NCBI GenBank assembly: GCA_003219095.1
Contig: QHPM01000042.1
Span: 1-5,701 of the forward strand
Length of the DNA: 5,701 bases
Direction: 5' to 3'
Source: Verrucomicrobiota bacterium
GTDB taxonomy: Bacteria; Verrucomicrobiota; Verrucomicrobiia; Chthoniobacterales; UBA10450
Positions 1 to 5,446 of this stretch are shown one piece after another. The notes under the pieces are model-generated. The model searched no databases. It worked only from the letters and a program-made list of their open reading frames with translations, and was not told the origin of the DNA. Within the stretch, counting starts at the first letter, position 1. Each line of letters begins with the position of its first letter. The translations under genes were made by a program, and so were the position numbers.

Positions 1-1195
1 AATCGGTAATTCGCTTGCCCGCTTTTACCTGAAAGAAAAGTCCACGTGCTGGATCGATGTTGTGATACTCCAGATCGAGGCTGAGCAACCACGGATCATC
101 CCACGACAGAGATTCGGCTTCGGCGAACTTCTCCAGCAACCATCGCTTCGTAATCCAATCGACCCCGCCGATTAGCGCGTCTGAGTTGGTCGCAAAAGAA
201 TCGAGAACGAAACTCCAACTCTCCAGTAACCAATCAATTTCCGGATCGCGACCCTGCAAGTACTTTCCCGCGGCATCGAGAAAGCGCCATTGGATTTCCA
301 GTGCCCCGGCAGTTCTGCCATTTTCCAGTTCCACCAGCCATGGGCCGTTGGGTTGATGCGAAACTTCCCGCGTCGCTACCACCGCATCTTGTAAAACCAA
401 ACCACGCGGAAACTTGTCTTCCTCCAGCAAAGTCAAGATGCAGGCAGTCGTTCCCACTTTCAATGCGGTAGCGAAAGGACTCATGTTGGAATCGCCAATC
501 AACAGATGCAACCGCCGGAATTTGCGATAGTCCGCCAGTGGCTCGTCACGCGCATTAATGATGGCGCGATTAAATTGCACCCATTGGTAGATGTCGTTCA
601 CGATGTGATCGGCGCGCTGGCTAATTTGAAATCGCACCGGAGTAGCGCTCGGGGGTAGATCAAAATCAAAAGCAAGCGGGTGCGCCTGACCGATCCGTCC
701 CGCTCCGGTATAAATCTGGCGGGTCGCGAGAAAGCACAATAGTGTCCCCAGCACCGGAGGAGTGAACTGAGTTTCCCGACGCATGAGATAGTTCTCGTGA
801 CAACCGAAGGTCGCGCCGGTGTAATGATCGATGTTATTTTTGATGAAGGAAACGTGATCGCAGGCCTGCATTTCGCGCAGCGCGTTCAGCAGCAAAGCGT
901 CACCCGCGAGATCGTAAACAACGGCGTCGCGCAAACGCACGCATTCCGGCGATGCGTACTCGATATGGCCCATGTCGAGATAAAGACGCCCGCCGTTTAA
1001 CAAGAAGCCACCGTTGCCCGGTGGTTCTTCGTAGTCGCGGTAATGCAAATCCAGAGCGCCCGCGCGTGCTTGTCTGAAGATGTAATTCTTGACCCGCGCC
1101 GGCCACGCTTCGGTTGAAAGCTCGGCATCGTGGACAAGTGCACCATATTCGGTTTCGAGGCCGACCACCCGATTCACAACGCGAACATCCCTCAT
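1..1195 (-). CDS. Pup ligase/depupylase family enzyme (Dop/PafA), Dop-like, 3' end cut off by window
   Basis: Reading the minus strand from 1195 to the left edge gives 398 uninterrupted codons. Family hallmarks run in order: GLETEYG (residues 12-18; E14 matches the essential metal-binding Glu of PafA), NGGRLYLDMGHIEYASPEC (67-85; D74 matches the catalytic Asp), KNNIDHYTGATFGCHENYL (119-137), TGAGRIG (163-169), SQRADHI (192-198), INARDEPLAD (213-222), RRLHLLIGDSNM (227-238), LKVGTT, and LSLDLEYHNIDPARGL near the edge. Known members run about 450-500 residues, so roughly 60-100 C-terminal residues are missing. The family, related to glutamine synthetase, uses ATP to attach a Pup-like modifier to lysines (PafA) or to deamidate or remove it (Dop), in the cytoplasm. 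TGAGRIG, ASPEC and the LSW segment before LDLEY look nearer to Dop, but 48 residues separate ETEYG from the catalytic loop, fewer than in mycobacterial Dop, so Dop versus PafA stays open. Start: the ATG at 1195 suits the family; an in-frame GTG at 1225 has a better ribosome site but adds a hydrophobic 10-residue extension. Confidence 0.93.
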   Translation of the reverse strand, partial: MRDVRVVNRVVGLETEYGALVHDAELSTEAWPARVKNYIFRQARAGALDLHYRDYEEPPGNGGFLLNGGRLYLDMGHIEYASPECVRLRDAVVYDLAGDALLLNALREMQACDHVSFIKNNIDHYTGATFGCHENYLMRRETQFTPPVLGTLLCFLATRQIYTGAGRIGQAHPLAFDFDLPPSATPVRFQISQRADHIVNDIYQWVQFNRAIINARDEPLADYRKFRRLHLLIGDSNMSPFATALKVGTTACILTLLEEDKFPRGLVLQDAVVATREVSHQPNGPWLVELENGRTAGALEIQWRFLDAAGKYLQGRDPEIDWLLESWSFVLDSFATNSDALIGGVDWITKRWLLEKFAEAESLSWDDPWLLSLDLEYHNIDPARGLFFQVKAGKRITD

Positions 1196-1233
1196 TAAGA
1201 GAAGCGGACAAGCGATAACCAGCACGCCTTCTG

Positions 1234-1239
1234 CTCCTC
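1234..1239 (-). promoter_or_regulatory. Shine-Dalgarno site GAGGAG upstream of the Dop/PafA-family gene
   Basis: On the minus strand GAGGAG lies 8 nt before a GTG (1225-1223) that is in frame with the ligase-family gene, 10 codons ahead of the family-like ATG at 1195. No purine-rich site precedes the ATG itself. The site therefore argues for the GTG start, while protein alignment argues for the ATG, because relatives begin only a few residues before the GxETEYG motif. Confidence 0.45.
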
Positions 1240-1246
1240 GGAGGGA

Positions 1247-2332
1247 GTGCAATTAGCCCTTGCTCGGACCCCGTCTTTCGCGATTAACCGGCAGGAACGT
1301 AGCGGTGTCGCTTACTCGATCGTCGCGAAAGGAGCTTTCGTCAGGGTCCTCGCGATCCTCTTGGCGGCATTGCACGCGGCCCTCGCCATCACGGCCGCGA
1401 TGGAGAAATCGCCCACTTTTGACGAACCAACCCACCTCACTGCCGGCTACAGCTACTGGTTGAAGAATGATTATCGTCTCGATCCGGAAAACGGCATCTG
1501 GCCGGCTCGTTGGGCGTCACTGCCATTTCTTCTATCGCGCCCGTCCTTTCCGGAAAATGCGGCTTGGAAACAGGGCGATGTTGGACGACTGAGCGAAAGA
1601 TTTCTTTACGGCAGCGGCAATAACCCTGATCAGCTCGTGCTCCTTGGGCGCAGCATGATGGCAGTTGTTGGCGCAGGTTTATGCTTGCTCATTTTCTTCT
1701 GTTCAAATCGATTATTCGGCGCAGTCGGCGGACTACTCTCCGAACTACTTGCAGTTTTTGATCCGAATCTTCTCGCGCATTCACCACTGATTACAGCCGA
1801 TATCACCGCGGCATTCTTCTTTACCGCAGCTACCTGGAGTTACTTCCAGTTACTCCAACGCGCAAACAAACGTTGGTTTGTCATTGCAGCACTGAGTTGG
1901 TCAGGGCTCTTTCTCGCCAAAATGTCAGCACCGGCTTTTTTACTTGTCGCAGTCATCCTGGTTACCGTGTGGGTCTTTTCACGCGAACCGATGACGATTC
2001 GGGTTAACCGCTTTGATCGCCAGATTGCAACACGCTGGCGAAAACTGGTTCTCATTATCGGATTAACCGGCGCTCTCGTTGCCATCGTCGTCGCGGCGAT
2101 TTGGACATCGTATGCTTTTCGCTTTTCTCCCTTCGCGCAAAACGAACCAGCACGCCAAGTTTGGAACGCGCGCTGGGAGGCATGCCTGAGCGATCACACC
2201 ACGCCTTCACCAATAAAAGCGCGATGTTTCGCCCGGCATTTCTCGATGGCGAATGGAGTAACACTGGCTTTACCTCGTTTTTCCCGCGCGCCTTTCTTTA
2301 CAAAACTCCGATCCCGCTCCTGCTGTTGTTGA
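1247..2332 (+). CDS. GT39-like glycosyltransferase, N-terminal fragment (catalytic loop, first membrane spans)
   Basis: This open frame of 361 codons starts at GTG 1247, the first start after the in-frame stop at 1196. The first span is about residues 33-52. It is followed by FDEPTHLTAGY (58-68), whose Asp-Glu pair fits the catalytic acid of the first GT-C external loop, and by YRLDPENGIWPARWA (76-90). The stretch FDPNLLAHSPLITADI (171-186) matches the conserved DPxLLAH...TD element of GT39 proteins, and AKMSAP (224-229) is also typical. Further spans lie at about 135-153, 183-201, 210-244 and 266-286. Family-like sequence ends near residue 298 (base 2140). The last 50 or so residues, ending in a cysteine run, look like out-of-frame read-through. 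The GGAGGGA before the start lies too close to the GTG to be a normal ribosome site, so the start is uncertain. Confidence 0.8.
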   Translation: MQLALARTPSFAINRQERSGVAYSIVAKGAFVRVLAILLAALHAALAITAAMEKSPTFDEPTHLTAGYSYWLKNDYRLDPENGIWPARWASLPFLLSRPSFPENAAWKQGDVGRLSERFLYGSGNNPDQLVLLGRSMMAVVGAGLCLLIFFCSNRLFGAVGGLLSELLAVFDPNLLAHSPLITADITAAFFFTAATWSYFQLLQRANKRWFVIAALSWSGLFLAKMSAPAFLLVAVILVTVWVFSREPMTIRVNRFDRQIATRWRKLVLIIGLTGALVAIVVAAIWTSYAFRFSPFAQNEPARQVWNARWEACLSDHTTPSPIKARCFARHFSMANGVTLALPRFSRAPFFTKLRSRSCCC

Positions 2333-3204
2333 TCACGGCTGGCATTGCCGCATGTCTGCGCTGGCGCGACACCTGGAAGAATGGTGGCAGCAGCGCCATC
2401 GCCCGCGATCTGCGGCGACTTTCGCCGATTTGGGCGTTGATCTTGGTCTACGCGAGTTTTTCCCTAACCAGCCACCTCAATATTGGTCACCGTCATTTGT
2501 TGCCGATCTACCCCGCAATTTTCATTGCCTGCGGCGCGTGCACCTATTTCTTTCGAACAAAATCAGGTAAAACCGTGGCCATTTTTGCCGGCGCGATGAT
2601 GTGCTGGCAGATCATCGAATCGTCGCTGGTGGGCCCGGACTACCTCACCTATTTTAACCAGGTGGCAGGCGGCCCAAAGAATGGATACAAGCACTTGGTC
2701 GATAGTTCCCTGGATTGGGGCCAGGACCTTCCAAACTTAAGAAGCTGGCTCGATCATCATCTCGACACCTCTGCTACTACTCGACTTTACCTTGCTTATT
2801 TTGGCACGGCCCTACCAGGCTGGTATGGAATCCAGGCGACGCCACTCCCGCTCGATTCCTCCGTTCAGAAATTATCGCCGCTTGAGCCGGGGACTTACTG
2901 TATCAGCGCAACTATTCTTCAGCAGGTCTATTCCTTTTATCATGGAAGATGGACCGGCCAATACGAGTCAGCGTACCGCCTCGCTCTTACGCGGGCGGTG
3001 CATCGTTTCGATCTGCCGGCGAACGACTCAGTCATTAATGGCGAATCGTTACAACGCCTTCGCTTTGCCCGACTATGTGCTTACCTTCGTCAACGCGAAC
3101 CAATCGCAAACCTCGGAAACTCGATCTTAGTTTTTCAACTCAATCAACGAGAACTGGATCAAGCGCTCTACGGTCCGCCGCCCGAGCTGGCGCCGAGTCT
3201 CTAG
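2101..3204 (+). CDS. GT39-like glycosyltransferase, C-terminal fragment (later spans and C-terminal domain)
   Basis: This frame is open from at least 2101 (TTG) to the TAG at 3202-3204. Real family content begins near MPE (base 2182). RPAFLDGEWSNTGF (44-57 of this frame) and FFPRAFLYKTP (60-70) precede a membrane span at about 71-87. SHLNIGHRHLLPIYP (124-138) leads into another span at 138-151, then one at about 158-172. PDYLTYFNQVAGGPKNGY (179-196) and DSSLDWGQDLPNLRSWL (201-217) are among the most conserved stretches of this bacterial family. The remaining 150 residues form a soluble, less conserved tail. It has no ribosome site of its own and begins inside the first fragment, so independent translation is unlikely. 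It is best read as the second half of a broken gene. Confidence 0.8.
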   Translation: MDIVCFSLFSLRAKRTSTPSLERALGGMPERSHHAFTNKSAMFRPAFLDGEWSNTGFTSFFPRAFLYKTPIPLLLLLITAGIAACLRWRDTWKNGGSSAIARDLRRLSPIWALILVYASFSLTSHLNIGHRHLLPIYPAIFIACGACTYFFRTKSGKTVAIFAGAMMCWQIIESSLVGPDYLTYFNQVAGGPKNGYKHLVDSSLDWGQDLPNLRSWLDHHLDTSATTRLYLAYFGTALPGWYGIQATPLPLDSSVQKLSPLEPGTYCISATILQQVYSFYHGRWTGQYESAYRLALTRAVHRFDLPANDSVINGESLQRLRFARLCAYLRQREPIANLGNSILVFQLNQRELDQALYGPPPELAPSL

Positions 3205-3252
3205 ACGCGATTGCGACTTGAAGGCGGCCGGAAAAATCCTTAATAGATAGCG

Positions 3253-3690
3253 ATGAATCAGCTGGGCATTCGCAGCCCATCGGCAAAAGTCGGCGGTCTT
3301 GTCTATTTCGCACGCATGCTCGACAAAATTCGGGCGCATGAAAAAAAGGAACTGCCGCCCGACTACCATGCCAATATCGGCCGGGGTTTCGATGAATTCT
3401 GCACCAAGTTTCTGAATGTCCACTATCACGACGTGGTCAGACGAGTAAAAGAAGGCGGCAGCGATGAGGAAATTTTATGGTGGTGTTTTGATAACGGCCG
3501 CCGGCCATCGGAAAACGAGATTTATATTTGGAACGAATTCATGCGGAAGCGCGGTTGGAACGATGAAATCACCGAGACATTGAATCGCCGCAAAAAAGAA
3601 GCGGGGATGGCCGGTCGTTCTGAAATAGACACAATGTTCGCATTTATCGATGTCGACGAAGGCCGCTCACCAACCGCGAATTATTCGTAG
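3253..3690 (+). CDS. DUF5069 domain-containing protein
   Basis: A 145-residue cytoplasmic protein with no signal peptide or membrane span. It matches DUF5069 along its whole length: IRSPSAKVGGLVYFARMLDKIR (residues 6-27), LPPDYHANIGRGFDEFC (34-50, usually with a Cys or aromatic after the GFD), SDEEILWWCF (70-79), GRRPSENEI (82-90), WNEFMRKRGW (93-102) and a C-terminal FIDVDEGR (131-138). The biochemical role of the family is not established to my knowledge. It is common in Verrucomicrobia and Planctomycetes, so it serves here mainly as a taxonomic clue. The ATG start places the conserved RSP motif seven residues in, as usual for the family. No clear Shine-Dalgarno sequence precedes it. It lies 48 bp after the broken GT39 gene on the same strand, so it may be co-transcribed with it or have its own promoter. 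Confidence 0.9.
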   Translation: MNQLGIRSPSAKVGGLVYFARMLDKIRAHEKKELPPDYHANIGRGFDEFCTKFLNVHYHDVVRRVKEGGSDEEILWWCFDNGRRPSENEIYIWNEFMRKRGWNDEITETLNRRKKEAGMAGRSEIDTMFAFIDVDEGRSPTANYS

Positions 3691-3770
3691 GCCGGTTTCA
3701 CAGTCATCGTGGCGGTAGGGGCCATCCCGAAAGCTTCGGAATTGATTGCACCATCGCGCATGGTTCGCCG

Positions 3771-3911
3771 CTAGCGTCTCGGCGCCGGGGTAGCAACGCT
3801 GTTTGGGGGTGGCGGCGGTGTCATCCGCCAATCGATAGCTTTCCAGACTGCCAGCACGAGCAACACTGTGATGATAGCGGCGACGACCTGTCGGATGCGC
3901 CGTTCGCGCAA
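3771..3911 (-). CDS. small single-span membrane protein with proline-rich tail, unknown function
   Basis: A 46-codon frame starts at TTG 3911, right after the stop of the pterin dehydratase gene. GGAG lies 7 nt ahead of this TTG, overlapping the end of that gene, which suggests translational coupling. The protein has a basic N-terminus (RERRIR), one hydrophobic span at about residues 9-26 (VVAAIITVLLVLAVWKAI) and a tail with five consecutive prolines followed by NSVATPAPRR. The positive-inside rule would put the N-terminus in the cytoplasm and the proline tail outside. An upstream in-frame ATG at 3953 would give 60 residues, but it lies inside the dehydratase gene and lacks a comparable ribosome site. 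I recognise no family. The frame is short enough to be chance, but span, position and ribosome site agree. Confidence 0.5.
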   Translation of the reverse strand: MRERRIRQVVAAIITVLLVLAVWKAIDWRMTPPPPPNSVATPAPRR

Positions 3912-3915
3912 GGGG

Positions 3916-4200
3916 TTACTCCGAAAGAGTGTCGATCCGCTCCGCCAGCGCAAAATCGAGATCGGTCAGACCACCCTTGCTATGAGTCGAAAGCACCAGC
4001 CGCACCTTGTTAAAGCGAATGTCGATATCCGGATGGTGCTCTTCTTCCTCGGCCACTTCGGCCACTGCATTCACAAAATCAATCGCATCCGTGAAATCGT
4101 CGAACTCGAACGTGCGCTCGATGTGCTTTTTCTCCAGCTCCCACTCAGGCACTTTTTTCAACCGCATTTTTGCTTCATCGGCCTTGATCAAATCCGCCAT
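3916..4200 (-). CDS. phhB: pterin-4a-carbinolamine dehydratase (4a-hydroxytetrahydrobiopterin dehydratase)
   Basis: The enzyme removes water from 4a-hydroxytetrahydropterin to give quinonoid dihydropterin, recycling the cofactor of aromatic amino acid hydroxylases (EC 4.2.1.96). With the ATG at 4200 the protein has 94 residues, normal for the family. WELE (20-23), IERTFEFDDF (27-36) and the active-site block follow in order. The published signature E-x3-H-H-P-x5-aromatic-x9-H-x8-D is met exactly: E51, H55, H56, P57, F63, H73, D82. This supports true catalytic activity rather than an inactive paralogue. KGGLTDLDFALAERID closes the domain. The frame is open further up, with a TTG at 4260 only 3 nt after the stop of the glycosyltransferase, giving 114 residues. 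The ATG is preferred because relatives begin just ahead of this point, although neither start has a clear ribosome site. It is probably co-transcribed with the flanking minus-strand genes. Confidence 0.92.
   Translation of the reverse strand: MADLIKADEAKMRLKKVPEWELEKKHIERTFEFDDFTDAIDFVNAVAEVAEEEEHHPDIDIRFNKVRLVLSTHSKGGLTDLDFALAERIDTLSE
3919..3922 (-). promoter_or_regulatory. Shine-Dalgarno GGAG for the small membrane protein
   Basis: GGAG sits within the last codons of the pterin dehydratase gene on the minus strand, 7 nt before a TTG (3911-3909) that follows its TAA after 4 nt. It decides for the TTG start over the upstream ATG at 3953. Confidence 0.45.
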
Positions 4201-4263
4201 ATCGGCCAAACGAGTAACACCCGAAAATTGTTTTGCAAACGGCGATTCATGCTTGGCCAAAAA

Positions 4264-5421
4264 TCAGACCGGTGGTGGTGGGAGGTCGAGGATTTTTCGC
4301 AGATTCCTTTCCGAATCAAAGAGTTCGACCGCGATCGAGCGGGATTGTCGAGAAAGCGATGCCCAATCCGAAATGATCTCGGTGACGGCGTCACTGGCCG
4401 AATCGAGGTCATCCACGAAACGAAATCCGCTTTTCTGCGGCAGGTATTTTGAGCCTCCGGTATCTTCGGTAATAACCGGGCGCCCCATCGCAAGGAAGGT
4501 CGCAGCGCGATCGCTCAGCCAGCCTGTTTGCCACGCTACATCCACGCCTTTAATCGCCGTGAATTCTGCGCTGGCCGATGCCACGTAACGTTGATAACGC
4601 GATGGTGTTTTTGCCACCCGATGAGGATCGACCACGTGCCAGCCACGCTCGCCCAAACGCGCCCGTTCGGGGTCATCCCGGGCAATATTCATTGCCAGTT
4701 CGAAGCGCGCTTTTTTTACTCGCGCCGGTAGCCCGAGATATTGTTCGAACGCGATCTTTTTTGAGAGATCTGGAAACTGGCCGTCCACTTCGACCGCTCC
4801 ACCCCAATACCATTGGCCGATAGTGGTGAATTTGATGCGTGCGGGAGCCGGCTGCGGCTGAATCAATTCCGTGTCAACCAGCGGGAAAAATGTTCGCCAC
4901 GGAATGCGCGACTGAGGCAACTGGCAATTAGGTGCCCCGGCATTCAGCCCAATTGTCCAGAACTCGTGGTGATACGATTGGCCCATTTCCATTTTCGTCA
5001 TCCAATAAAAAATTTCGCTGGGATCGAGATCGCAAAAAATTCGACGCTCAAACTGCAAAAGCAGCGGCGGATGAATGGAGTAACTGAGATTCAGGAGCGC
5101 GTTTGGGCGAGCCAGCCGTGCGCGCAGATCGCCTTCGCTCATGCCCAGGCAACGCATCTCACCCAATTCGTGCGCGTCAGCGGCCCGCGGCTGATAAAGC
5201 AAACAATAATTCTGGGCGAGTCCGTGGCTTCGAAGTTGCGTTTTAAAACTGCGGATCGCTTTTCTGTCCGCGATCTCATTTCCGGTTCCGGGAAAAATTT
5301 CGAGCCAGATCGCATCGAGCTTTAGTCGTTTCAATCCAAGCATCCATTGCAACGGAACGGAAAATACTCCCCCACCCTCGCGGTATTTCGCCGCAAATCC
5401 GCACCCCAAAAAAATCGTCAC
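4264..5421 (-). CDS. soluble glycosyltransferase, GT1/CgeB-like (GT-B fold)
   Basis: A 385-residue cytoplasmic protein without membrane spans. The N-terminal half begins with a strand-like MTIFLGCGF, a glycine-rich EGGGVFSVPLQWMLGLKRL (15-33) and DAIWLEIF, as in transferases that start with a GGV...YLxGLxxLG...LE pattern. FCDLDPSEI (129-137) and HHEFWTIGLNAGAPNCQLP (151-169) match the central region of the same group. The C-terminal donor-binding domain carries AEFTAIKG (285-292), SGW-like QTGWLSDRAATFLAMGRP (298-315) and VITEDTG (316-322), the usual site for nucleotide-sugar binding in CgeB-like and GT4-like enzymes. Donor and acceptor cannot be told from sequence. The protein ends in PPPPV. 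The start is GTG 5421, the first possible start after an in-frame stop about 24 nt upstream; no Shine-Dalgarno is visible. The pterin dehydratase gene follows on the same strand. Confidence 0.85.
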   Translation of the reverse strand: MTIFLGCGFAAKYREGGGVFSVPLQWMLGLKRLKLDAIWLEIFPGTGNEIADRKAIRSFKTQLRSHGLAQNYCLLYQPRAADAHELGEMRCLGMSEGDLRARLARPNALLNLSYSIHPPLLLQFERRIFCDLDPSEIFYWMTKMEMGQSYHHEFWTIGLNAGAPNCQLPQSRIPWRTFFPLVDTELIQPQPAPARIKFTTIGQWYWGGAVEVDGQFPDLSKKIAFEQYLGLPARVKKARFELAMNIARDDPERARLGERGWHVVDPHRVAKTPSRYQRYVASASAEFTAIKGVDVAWQTGWLSDRAATFLAMGRPVITEDTGGSKYLPQKSGFRFVDDLDSASDAVTEIISDWASLSRQSRSIAVELFDSERNLRKILDLPPPPV

Positions 5422-5446
5422 GCGAGAAAATGACGCTTTTTGTCAC
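5416..5446. repeat. alternating TGAC/GTCA half-sites around a start codon
   Basis: Three copies of a short half-site alternate in orientation on the plus strand: CGTCA (5416-5420), TGACG (5431-5435) and GTCAC (5442-5446). Read as minus-strand RNA, the middle copy can pair either with the upstream copy (7-nt loop) or with the downstream copy (10-nt loop), which contains the last two bases of the glycosyltransferase GTG start. Stems are only 4-5 bp, so this may be chance. It could equally be a small DNA operator. Confidence 0.25.

Larger units (their letters stand above)
1247..3204 (+). pseudogene. GT39 (PMT/ArnT-like) membrane glycosyltransferase gene, frameshifted
   Basis: Two overlapping open frames together encode one protein of about 650 residues, the usual size of bacterial GT39-like transferases, which take sugars from a polyprenyl-phosphate carrier and attach them on the outer face of the inner membrane. 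The first half (codons in phase with 1247) gives the N-terminal catalytic loop and first membrane spans. The second half (in phase with 2101) gives the later spans and C-terminal domain. The homologous content switches frame between about 2140 and 2182, a net -1 (equivalent to one lost or two gained bases). No classical slippery heptamer is visible there, so a true mutation or an assembly error is more likely than programmed frameshifting. The gene diverges from the Dop/PafA-family gene with almost no room between the starts, and is followed 48 bp later by the DUF5069 gene on the same strand. Confidence 0.82.

Noticed and set aside
900..1211. 103-codon minus-strand frame at the left side
   Set aside because: It lies out of frame over the Dop/PafA-family gene, whose motifs are unmistakable; this frame has an arginine-rich, low-complexity product with no domain.
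2100..2190. Programmed -1 frameshift in the GT39 gene
   Set aside because: No X-XXY-YYZ slippery heptamer or strong downstream structure was visible; mutation or sequence error is simpler.
3727..3739. CCGAA-AGC-TTCGG inverted repeat in the gap between the convergent genes
   Set aside because: A 5-bp stem with a 3-nt loop and no following T run; too weak to call a terminator, although the position is right.
4007..4588. 193-codon plus-strand frame, and the similar 194-codon frame at 3868-4452
   Set aside because: Both run antisense to the pterin dehydratase and glycosyltransferase genes, which have clear motifs; the products are serine-rich or unstructured and look like shadows.
4813..5325. 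170-codon plus-strand frame
   Set aside because: Antisense to the conserved glycosyltransferase; no recognisable domain.
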